A stretch of 64,000 nucleotides of DNA from Microbacterium ureisolvens. Its GTDB lineage: Bacteria; Actinomycetota; Actinomycetes; Actinomycetales; Microbacteriaceae. The stretch covers positions 417,978 to 481,977 of the forward strand of contig NZ_JADIJE010000003.1 in assembly GCF_015278315.1 (NCBI RefSeq), read 5' to 3'. A model generated the notes under the pieces. It had not been told where the DNA came from. It made no database searches and was given only the letters and a program-made list of their open reading frames with translations. Positions 58,286 through 64,000 of this stretch are shown here, piece by piece (positions within the stretch are counted from its first letter, which is position 1; each line of letters starts with the position of its first letter). A program made the position numbers and the translations under genes.

Positions 58286-60094
58286 TCACTTCGATACGTC
58301 GTCGGCATCGAGCTGTGCACGCATCCAGTCCTCTGGAGCAGCGTTGCGCAATCCGCGGACCGAGCCGGTGACAGCCAGCCCGACCAGCACACCGAGAGCG
58401 ACCGACACCATCGTCGCGATGGTCGTCACGACGGTGACCAATCCCGACGAATCGCCCTCGAGCACGCCCGCGACGCCGATGAGACCGAGCGCGCCGGGCA
58501 CGAGCAGCCAGAACGCGGGGAGGAAACTCACGAACGCGGGAGGGCCCGTGCGTTGACGCGCCACGATCACCGCCACCGGTGTCATGGCCGCCGCGCCGAC
58601 GAGGGCGGAGAGCACGCCGTCGAAGAACACGTCTCCGATCACCTGGGCCGCGTAGGCCACGTACAGCACGACGATGATCCATCCGATCGACACCGGCCGC
58701 GCGCACTGATGGACGCTGATACCGGCGCCGAACGCGGCCACGGCGATCCACGGCACGAACGGTCCGAGCGGCCACGCTGTCTCTGTATACGACGGCACTC
58801 CGATGAGAGCTCCCGCTGCCACGATTCCGGCGGCCAGGAGCAGGAGCCTCATCGCGCCCGCCGCCACGCGCGCCGCGCCCGACATGATGTCGCCGGTCGC
58901 CAGTTCGATCACCCCGACGGTCAGCAGGCTTCCGGGCAGCAGCATGACCAACGGAGCGACGACGGCCGGGAGAACCCCCGGATCGAAGACGTGCGCGACC
59001 GTGAGCACCACCAACCCGACGCCCAGGGCTGCGGCGACCACGACGAGGGCCCGATTCACCGCTCCGAACCGCTCGGTCGCCAGCAGCAAGGCTCCGACTC
59101 CCACGCCCAGCACGCCGGCCAACGCGACGCCGGGCCACGACGACCCGAGGAGCACACTCAGCGCCGCCGACAGCAGCGCATATGCTCCCACCCGCTGCAG
59201 ACGCGTGAACGGCGGTGTCAGCATCCGCACCCGTTCGAGCGCCTGCGCCACCCAGCTCGCGCCGTTCGGCCGAGCGCGCGCCACTCCCGCCACCCGATCG
59301 ACCGCATCGACCTGATGCAGCAGCGACGAGGTGTCGCCGGCGGCGACGACACGCGTGTGCACAGCACCGCCATCACCCGACGACACGAGGATCGACGTCG
59401 GGAAGACGACGACCTGAGCCGCCGGCAAGCCGTTCGACCTGGCCATCTCCTCCAGCGTGCTGCGCACCGGCCCGACGGGGTAGCCGGCATCGATCATCGA
59501 GGATCCGAGGCCTGCCATGGAGTCCAGCACCGCGGGCGTGGCGATCGAGTCGGTCGGGCCGCGCTCGCCGGCAGCTGTGGGAGCGGCGGTACCCGTGGCC
59601 TGGCGTTCGTTCGCGCCCGTCCCCTGGCGCGTGGCCGGATCTGCACGCCGCTCACGACGGAGAAGTGTCCACAGCAGGATGCCTCCGCCGACGAGTGCCG
59701 CGGCGGCGATCAGCAGCATCGAGAGGTCGGTCGTGGTCGTCGTCACCGCCGGCGGTATCGCAGGTATCGGGGTGACGGTCGGAGAAGGCTCGGGCGCGGG
59801 GGTCTCGGTCAGAGTGGGCTCCGGCGCGGGAGCGATGGTCGGGGTGGGCTCGGGCACGACCGTGGTCGTGGGAGTCGGCGTCGGGGTGGGCGCCGGATCG
59901 CCGGTCGACGTCGGCGTGGGCGTCGGCGTGGGTGAGGGCGTGGGGGACTCGGCCGGATCCGGTGCCGTGATCCGGACGTCGTCGCCCTGCCCGTACGCAG
60001 CATCTGCGGCGGCGGATGCCCCGAGGACGAGCAGAACGCCGAGCGCTGCGCGAGAAGCGACGGCATGCCACCGGCGGACTGGCTGCGGATCCAT
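58286..60094 (-). CDS. Threonine/serine exporter (ThrE family) with a Pro/Thr-rich ectodomain
   Basis: The product has 602 residues. Residues 1-35 are a signal peptide-like segment. A Pro/Thr-rich stretch (about 48-115, repeated PTPTPTP units) lies outside the cell. A membrane segment (about 122-144) follows, then a cytoplasmic ThrE domain (SMIDAGYPVGPVRSTLEEMA, VVFPTSILVSSGD) and ten membrane segments (about 290-590) of the ThrE/DUF3815 type. ThrE exports threonine and serine by proton antiport. The Pro/Thr front is unusual in length. It is convergent with the M20 gene. Confidence 0.87.
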   Translation of the reverse strand: MDPQPVRRWHAVASRAALGVLLVLGASAAADAAYGQGDDVRITAPDPAESPTPSPTPTPTPTSTGDPAPTPTPTPTTTVVPEPTPTIAPAPEPTLTETPAPEPSPTVTPIPAIPPAVTTTTTDLSMLLIAAAALVGGGILLWTLLRRERRADPATRQGTGANERQATGTAAPTAAGERGPTDSIATPAVLDSMAGLGSSMIDAGYPVGPVRSTLEEMARSNGLPAAQVVVFPTSILVSSGDGGAVHTRVVAAGDTSSLLHQVDAVDRVAGVARARPNGASWVAQALERVRMLTPPFTRLQRVGAYALLSAALSVLLGSSWPGVALAGVLGVGVGALLLATERFGAVNRALVVVAAALGVGLVVLTVAHVFDPGVLPAVVAPLVMLLPGSLLTVGVIELATGDIMSGAARVAAGAMRLLLLAAGIVAAGALIGVPSYTETAWPLGPFVPWIAVAAFGAGISVHQCARPVSIGWIIVVLYVAYAAQVIGDVFFDGVLSALVGAAAMTPVAVIVARQRTGPPAFVSFLPAFWLLVPGALGLIGVAGVLEGDSSGLVTVVTTIATMVSVALGVLVGLAVTGSVRGLRNAAPEDWMRAQLDADDVSK

Positions 60095-60147
60095 CCTGTT
60101 TCACCCCCGACTTCGGTGCCATTATGGCCGCAGGTCGAGGGAGGCGG

Positions 60148-61278
60148 ATGGTGGCGACGACGATGCGGATGCCGATGAGACTGACGATCGCGGTCGTGGG
60201 GGTCGCCGTCAGTGCGGTCGCACTCGCCGCCTGTTCGGGCGATGTGAGCGACGTCGACAGGGCGCAGACGAAGGTGACCGCGAAGGAGAACGCCGTCGCC
60301 GACGCGCAGGACGCCTTCACGGCGGCATCCGACGAGTTCTGCGAGGCGGCCGAGAGCTACATCGGAGCGCTCGATCGCTACGGGGACGTCCTCGCCGACA
60401 CCGCGCCGACCGTCGGAGACGTGCGCAGCGCCGGCGCCGACCTCGCCGCGCCCCGCGAGGAGTCCCTTGACGCCGCGCGAGCGGCGACCGAGGCGCAGGC
60501 GGAACTGGTGGCGGCGCAGCAGGAGCTCGTCGATGCGCGCGCCGAACTCGCTGCGGCGCAGAGCGGGCCCTCCGGGACCCCGGCTCCGATCGAAGACGCC
60601 TCGCCGTCGGTCACGCCTCTGGCGCCGACGTCATCGGTGAACCGCGTCGAACAGGCGGAAGACGAGTTCGCCGCCACCCAGGCCGCCATCACCGACGACA
60701 CGCCTCTGCACGACGCCTCCGAGCAGTTCAACAGTGCCGCGGTCGCCCTCGAGATGGCCTGGCTCAAGCTCTTCGCAGAAACCGGATGCCTCGCCGATGA
60801 GCCGGCGCAGCAGGCTGAGGCTGCGGTGCGCGCCTACACGACGGCGATCCAGCAGGAGCTGGCGACGGCGGGCTACTACGCCGGCACGGTGGACGGCATC
60901 TACGGTCCGGTGACCGTCCAGGCCGTGGAGGACCTGCAGGAGGCCCACGGTCTGCCCGTCACCGGAACGGTGGACAAGGCGACGGCAGACGCGCTCGATG
61001 CCGAACTCGCAGCGCTCGGCAGTGCGGCAGCTCAGGATTCCGTGGCTTCGACGGCGGCGGTCCAGCAGACGCTCAGCCTGCTCGGTTTCTGGGACGGTCC
61101 TGTGGACGGCCTCTGGACTCCCGAACTCACCGAGGCCGTCATGGCATTCCAAGTCGAGTTGGGCGTGGAGCCGACGGGAGCAGTGGATGCCGCGACGATC
61201 GCCGCGTTCGAACAGGCGGTCGCCGACCTCCAACAGGAGAGTACGCCGACGCCGAGCCCCTCGGGATCGGGTGGGTAG
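60148..61278 (+). CDS. Lipoprotein with two C-terminal peptidoglycan-binding domains
   Basis: The product has about 376 residues. A lipoprotein signal ends with lipobox VALAAC (Cys near residue 29). A long Ala/Glu-rich coiled-coil region (about 35-215) follows. Two PG_binding_1 domains close the protein: GYYAGTVDGIYGPVTVQAVE and LLGFWDGPVDGLWTPELTEA. It should be tethered to the membrane outside the cell and bind the wall. The start is ATG 60148 or GTG 60151; GGAGG lies three to six bases before them. A tRNA-derived 23-bp sequence and a terminator lie after its stop. Confidence 0.85.
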   Translation: MVATTMRMPMRLTIAVVGVAVSAVALAACSGDVSDVDRAQTKVTAKENAVADAQDAFTAASDEFCEAAESYIGALDRYGDVLADTAPTVGDVRSAGADLAAPREESLDAARAATEAQAELVAAQQELVDARAELAAAQSGPSGTPAPIEDASPSVTPLAPTSSVNRVEQAEDEFAATQAAITDDTPLHDASEQFNSAAVALEMAWLKLFAETGCLADEPAQQAEAAVRAYTTAIQQELATAGYYAGTVDGIYGPVTVQAVEDLQEAHGLPVTGTVDKATADALDAELAALGSAAAQDSVASTAAVQQTLSLLGFWDGPVDGLWTPELTEAVMAFQVELGVEPTGAVDAATIAAFEQAVADLQQESTPTPSPSGSGG

Positions 61279-61295
61279 ACACGCCCGGACATCGG

Positions 61296-61318
61296 TGGCG
61301 GAGGATGGGGGATTCGAA
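61296..61318 (-). other. tRNA-Ser 3'-end fragment, candidate att site
   Basis: On the minus strand the sequence TTCGAATCCCCCATCCTCC, ending GCCA, is the T-loop, T-stem 3' half, acceptor 3' half and CCA-like end of a bacterial tRNA-Ser. The rest of the tRNA (5' acceptor, D and anticodon arms) is missing. Integrases of many islands leave exactly this part as an attachment site. No integrase gene is visible in the window. Confidence 0.6.
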
Positions 61319-61352
61319 CTCTCATGCTGTTGAATACAAGTGGGCCATTTTG

Positions 61353-61373
61353 CCGCGGAATTACGCGGTTTTT
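61353..61373 (+). terminator. Intrinsic terminator
   Basis: CCGCG (61353-61357), a 6-nt loop, CGCGG (61364-61368) and five Ts. It follows the stop of the peptidoglycan-binding lipoprotein gene by about 75 bases. Confidence 0.65.
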
Positions 61374-61555
61374 GGGATGACTCGCCTCAGGGTCGGCAGC
61401 GTTCTCCTGCATCGATCCGCACGGCGTGTCGCCGGTTAGTGTGCCTTAACTGTGCCACGAGGATCGATCGACTGAGCCAAGCGTGCAAATCAGGCCCAGG
61501 GGGCGTCGGCGACCGATGGTCACGCGGTCGAATTTCGGGTCCTGGTGGCCGGCCC

Positions 61556-61591
61556 TTGACGCTGTCGCGTAGAATATGACGTCAACGACAT
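61556..61591 (+). promoter_or_regulatory. Promoter/operator region of the XRE-nucleotidyltransferase operon
   Basis: TTGACG (61556-61561) and TAGAAT (61570-61575) are promoter-like though spacing is short. ATGACGTCAACGACAT (61576-61591) is an imperfect 16-bp palindrome (ATGnCGTnnACGnCAT), a likely site for the XRE regulator encoded just downstream. Confidence 0.5.
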
Positions 61592-61607
61592 AATCCGGGA
61601 GGTGCTC

Positions 61608-62183
61608 ATGACCGCCGCTGCGACACTCGTGCGCGCTGCCCGTAAAAGCCGCAGGCTCACCCAGCAGCAACTCGCTGAACGCGCCCACCTCGATCAGAGC
61701 AGCGTTTCTCGCTCTGAAGGTGGCCGCGATGCAGAGTTCAGCACTATCCAGCGCTTGCTCGCCGGTGCGGGGCACCGCTTGTACTCGGCACCCACCCAGC
61801 GGGACGACGCCGCGACGGTTGCTGTGGAGATCCGCGAGCAGCTCAGCGTCAAGGACAAGGACCGCGCGTTGCGCGCGCTGCTGCAGCTCAACGACAACCT
61901 CGTCGCCGAACGAGGGCTCGTCCGTGGCGTGCTCGGGCTGGCTGAGCCGGAGTCGACCAAGGATCCCGTATGGGATGCGGCGATCGCCGGCCTTGTGGCA
62001 TGGCGACTAAGCGAGGAGGGTCTGCCAGCGCCCGATTGGGTGAACGCGCCCGTTAGGCACCTCAGCACCCCTCGCACACTCGACGTCGATCCGGCCGACC
62101 CCGCTCCACCAGAGTCCGAGGTGCCGGAGGAGTTCGCACAACGAGGCGTGCACGTATGGCGTGACACCTTCGCGAGCGTCTGA
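61608..62183 (+). CDS. XRE-type HTH regulator (antitoxin-like)
   Basis: The product has 191 residues. The HTH reads AARKSRRLTQQQLAERAHLD, then SSVSRSEGGRDAEFSTIQRL at residues about 9-50. The C-terminal 140 residues are acidic and helical, with no known motif. GGGAGG lies five bases before the ATG. The nucleotidyltransferase gene starts two bases after its stop. A palindrome overlaps its promoter, so it probably autoregulates. The arrangement resembles the AbiEi/AbiEii type IV toxin-antitoxin layout, although the regulator is of XRE rather than AbiEi type. Confidence 0.85.
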   Translation: MTAAATLVRAARKSRRLTQQQLAERAHLDQSSVSRSEGGRDAEFSTIQRLLAGAGHRLYSAPTQRDDAATVAVEIREQLSVKDKDRALRALLQLNDNLVAERGLVRGVLGLAEPESTKDPVWDAAIAGLVAWRLSEEGLPAPDWVNAPVRHLSTPRTLDVDPADPAPPESEVPEEFAQRGVHVWRDTFASV

Positions 62184-62185
62184 GC

Positions 62186-62767
62186 GTGGCGACCTCGCTG
62201 AACCGCGACGACATCATCGACGGACTCCGCGAACTCATCGCGGAGTTGTGTGAATCCAACGAGGTCGCCGGCATCCGTCTTGTTGGCGGTGCCGCACTTG
62301 CGCTTCGCTACTTCGACCGCGGCACCACGCAGGATCTCGATTCGCTGCATATTCAACCCGGCAGCGGTGAAGCGGTGGCCGCCGCATCCGCGCGCGTTGC
62401 GGATCGCCACGGGTGGGCTCCTGAGTGGCTGAACTTCAGAGTCGAGCAAGCTGATGCGTTGCCAACGTTCGGGCGCCAGGTCGAGTGGGAGACGATTTTC
62501 GACCAGAACGGCATTGCGATCGAGGTGGCTTCCAAGGAGGCGTTGCTCGCGATGAAGCTTCGCGCCAATCGTCCCGGCCGTGATACCAACGACATCCGCC
62601 AGTTGCTCCGCCTGTGTGATGTCGCGACGCTCGAGGCGGCGGAGGACCTCTACGAGGACTACTACCCGGGCGATGGACTCAGCGACCGTGCCGTCGGGAT
62701 GGTGCGACGCATCCTTGATGGCGGTCTGCCTGACCATGTGCCGTCACCGGGCCCCATCGACTTATGA
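62186..62767 (+). CDS. Nucleotidyltransferase (DUF6036/AbiEii-like) protein, toxin candidate
   Basis: The product has 193 residues. The nucleotidyltransferase core is seen in IRLVGGAALALRYF (GG motif), GTTQDLDSLHI (DxD metal site) and a later acidic residue in GIAIEVASKEALLAMKLRA. The C-terminal half is helical (RDTNDIRQLLRLCDV). The family includes AbiEii-like GTP-binding toxins and antitoxin-linked proteins. The GTG start is two bases after the XRE stop, so the pair is one operon. A role in toxin-antitoxin or phage defence is inferred. Confidence 0.82.
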   Translation: MATSLNRDDIIDGLRELIAELCESNEVAGIRLVGGAALALRYFDRGTTQDLDSLHIQPGSGEAVAAASARVADRHGWAPEWLNFRVEQADALPTFGRQVEWETIFDQNGIAIEVASKEALLAMKLRANRPGRDTNDIRQLLRLCDVATLEAAEDLYEDYYPGDGLSDRAVGMVRRILDGGLPDHVPSPGPIDL

Positions 62768-62785
62768 GCACGACTCGTTGAGGGA

Positions 62786-63112
62786 TCACGCCCTCTTCAT
62801 CAGGGCCTGCCGGCTGAGCTTCGTCCGCGAGCTCAACGCAACCCAGGTCTGCCCTCGACCCCGTAGCCATGACACGAGTTCGTCGCGTTCGTGCAGAAGC
62901 TTCGCCTCTTCGCGGTGAAGCTTCTCCAGGTCGCGGCTGAGTGTGCTCAGGCGGTCAAGACCAGCACGGGTGTCGCCCCATTTTCGCGCCAGCCGGCGCT
63001 CTGCCGCAGATCGTTCGTCCGCGTCGCGACGGGCACGGTCGGCTTGTTCGTGCGCCTCAACTTCGCGCTCCTGCGCGGCTTGGCGCTTGGAATTTCGGCG
63101 TCCGCGAACCAT
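62786..63112 (-). CDS. Small basic coiled-coil protein with a C-terminal HTH
   Basis: The product has 108 residues. Residues 5-75 are highly charged and helical (RRNSKRQAAQEREVEAHEQA, then LDRLSTLSRDLEKLHREEAK), likely a coiled coil. The end GRGQTWVALSSRTKLSRQAL has the spacing of a helix-turn-helix. It may be a small DNA-binding protein. There is no clear ribosome site at ATG 63112. It is convergent with the nucleotidyltransferase gene (18-bp gap). Function unknown; it belongs to the island. Confidence 0.65.
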   Translation of the reverse strand: MVRGRRNSKRQAAQEREVEAHEQADRARRDADERSAAERRLARKWGDTRAGLDRLSTLSRDLEKLHREEAKLLHERDELVSWLRGRGQTWVALSSRTKLSRQALMKRA

Positions 63113-63569
63113 GTAACCAAGTTGTCACGCGTGCCCAGTGTTCTCAAGAGATCTGAGCGTGCCACTGAATAGTGCCTGCGTGCATTGCGGTTACTCTCTC
63201 GTCTTGCCTCTGTTCGTTGGTCTTGGCTCTTGGCTCTTGGCTCTTGGCTCTTGGCTCTTGGCTCTTGGCTCTTGGCTCTTGGCTCTTGGTTCTTGGTCGT
63301 CTCTGGGTTCTGATCGTCTGTTGGTCGCTCGGAGCTCGTCCGGCTCGGGCGCCGCCATCGCGCATTTCATCCGCCTGGCCATCCGAACAGGCAACCGCCA
63401 TGGCGGCCAGCGGTCAGAACCGGCACCGGTCGCACCACGGTGACCAGCGGCATCCGCCCGGACAACGACCCTCAATCGCGCCGCGCAGCTGGGTTCGGTG
63501 GGCCGCGACCCACAACCCATTCGGCGGCGTCGATCACGCGAAAGAGCGCCGACTCATGTATCGCCAAGG
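63113..63569. other. 457-bp region with a heptanucleotide array and no recognised gene
   Basis: The region holds the tandem array at 63219-63294. Frames crossing it read as seven-residue repeats on either strand (for example LALGSWL on plus, EPRAKSQ on minus), simply because three 7-nt units make 21 nt. These frames have no convincing ribosome site or conserved ends. Nothing else was recognised. Confidence 0.6.
63219..63294. repeat. Heptanucleotide tandem repeat GGCTCTT (nine perfect copies)
   Basis: Nine perfect units run from 63225 to 63287, flanked by degenerate units GGTCTT (63219-63224) and GGTTCTT (63288-63294). The unit length is not a multiple of three, so copy-number change would shift any frame through it. 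It is a candidate variable-number repeat. Confidence 0.95.
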
Positions 63570-63905
63570 CTATTCATCGATCAGTTCCAGGAACTCGCGC
63601 GTCACGCTCTGCGGATCGTCAAGTTCGTGGTCGAGGTCGGTTCTGAGCGCGGCGCGTAAGCCGGGCAGATGGGGTGCCGCGTACGAGGGGCTGATCACGT
63701 AACTCTCAATCTCGCGGATCTTCGCATGCCACCACTTCTGCGTTCCGCGCTGACGAGGTCGTGACGACCTAACCGCAAGGGCGTCCTCCCAAAGGCCGAG
63801 CTCCCATCGGCTTCGAGCAATGTCGATCGATATGTCAATCGAAAGCAGCCCGTGTAGTCGCTCCTCCAACCGGTTCGACGGGACTGCTGCACGAGTAGGT
63901 GACAT
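63570..63905 (-). CDS. Hypothetical protein, probably N-terminally truncated by an insertion sequence
   Basis: From the ATG at 63905 the product has 111 residues, with RLEERLHGLLSIDISIDIAR, then a basic Trp-rich part (RGTQKWWHAKIREIESYVIS) and an acidic end (DHELDDPQSVTREFLELIDE). No family was recognised. The frame continues upstream into the insertion-sequence end that starts at about 63907, and the ATG has no ribosome site. The original gene was therefore probably longer and was cut by the insertion. Composition is less GC-rich than the core genome. Confidence 0.5.
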   Translation of the reverse strand: MSPTRAAVPSNRLEERLHGLLSIDISIDIARSRWELGLWEDALAVRSSRPRQRGTQKWWHAKIREIESYVISPSYAAPHLPGLRAALRTDLDHELDDPQSVTREFLELIDE

Positions 63906-63906
63906 C

Positions 63907-64000
63907 TGATCTGGCTTGCCCGAGGGGTAGGCCTGGAAGGATGTTGCTGTGCCCAAGCCGTACCCGAGCGAGTTCCGTGACGACGTGGTCCGCGTCGCGA
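63907..64000 (+). mobile_element. Left end of an IS3-type insertion sequence (runs off the window)
   Basis: TGATCTGGC at 63907 is followed by a G-rich stretch and then, at 63949, the start of a transposase frame. IS3-type elements begin with TG and have inverted repeats of 20-40 bp ahead of orfA, which fits this layout. The right end lies outside the window, so the repeat could not be checked. Confidence 0.55.
63949..64000 (+). CDS. IS3-family transposase OrfA, N-terminal fragment
   Basis: The frame opens with GTG after GGAAGG (eight bases upstream) and reads PKPYPSEFRDDVVRVA to the window edge. This is the usual N-terminus of IS3-group OrfA, where the HTH domain starts. The rest of the gene is not in the window. 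It belongs to the insertion sequence whose end lies at about 63907. Confidence 0.75.
   Translation, partial: MPKPYPSEFRDDVVRVA

Larger units (their letters stand above)
61279..61607. other. 329-bp intergenic region at the edge of a genomic island
   Basis: It contains the tRNA 3'-end fragment (61296-61318), an intrinsic terminator (61353-61373) and the promoter/operator of the XRE gene (61556-61591). No intact gene was recognised; the frame at 61340-61579 lacks a ribosome site and coding bias. From here to the end of the window the base composition is visibly less GC-rich than before. Confidence 0.65.

Noticed and set aside
61296..61390. Complete tRNA-Ser gene on the minus strand
   Set aside because: Only the 3' third fits. 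The expected GGAGGAT 5' end and anticodon arm are absent, so it was recorded as a fragment.
61340..61579. 79-codon plus-strand frame in the island boundary
   Set aside because: It runs through the terminator hairpin, has no ribosome site and shows no domain or codon bias.
63219..63294. CRISPR array
   Set aside because: It is a pure 7-nt tandem repeat without spacers, and no cas genes are in the window.
63191..63520. Minus-strand frame containing EPRAKSQ heptapeptide repeats
   Set aside because: The repeats follow automatically from three 7-nt units; there is no ribosome site and the flanks are not protein-like.

Overview
The window is about 70% G+C with strong G/C bias at third codon positions. 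It carries families typical of high-GC Gram-positive bacteria: two DUF2510 modules, a DUF7882 relative, F420/flavin LLM and PPOX enzymes, a WYL regulator and mycothiol-type arsenate reductases. The best fit is a Microbacteriaceae chromosome, probably Microbacterium. There is no rRNA, no complete tRNA and no CRISPR array. About 65 copies of the heptamer GGATGCC (both strands, counted by eye) and many leaderless promoters (a TAnnnT-type hexamer 6-7 nt before the start codon) are window-wide signatures.

Layout. 1-14.7 kb is mostly housekeeping and envelope genes: an M15 carboxypeptidase, a DUF2238-like membrane protein coupled to an EEP phosphatase, a SulP transporter, an LLM oxidoreductase coupled to a GH13 enzyme, a GT2 glycosyltransferase, a secreted transglycosylase, an M18 aminopeptidase, a zinc alcohol dehydrogenase and a Nudix CoA pyrophosphatase. 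14.8-17.0 kb is a probable macrolide-resistance operon: a 21-codon leader peptide, a hairpin region that hides the ribosome-binding site, an Erm-type 23S rRNA methyltransferase, and an overlapping macrolide-glycosyltransferase-like gene. 17-28 kb holds regulator/enzyme pairs (WYL with epoxide hydrolase, AraC with a Na+/H+ antiporter, TetR with an SPW membrane protein) and a frameshifted DUF7882 gene. 28.4-34.6 kb is a LAL-type LuxR regulator divergent from a methyltransferase, glycosyltransferase and alpha/beta hydrolase. 36.7-41.2 kb has two TetR genes, each with palindromic operators in a divergent promoter.

42-48.1 kb is an arsenic region. One unit is ArsR with a divergent flavoprotein and ArsN-like acetyltransferase. 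The second is an ArsR-ArsC fusion, a separate ArsC and an aquaglyceroporin; each unit has its own palindrome type. A His-rich DMT transporter follows. 49.6-61.3 kb has a secreted four-residue-repeat protein, a Tat-exported phosphoesterase, a run of peptidase/permease genes, a ThrE-type exporter with a Pro/Thr-rich ectodomain, and a peptidoglycan-binding lipoprotein.

From about 61.3 kb the sequence becomes less GC-rich and looks like a genomic island. It starts at a 23-bp piece of a tRNA-Ser 3' end, followed by a terminator, an XRE regulator/nucleotidyltransferase pair (AbiE-like toxin-antitoxin or defence candidate), a small coiled-coil HTH protein, a heptanucleotide tandem repeat and a truncated hypothetical gene. 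The window ends inside an IS3-type insertion sequence.
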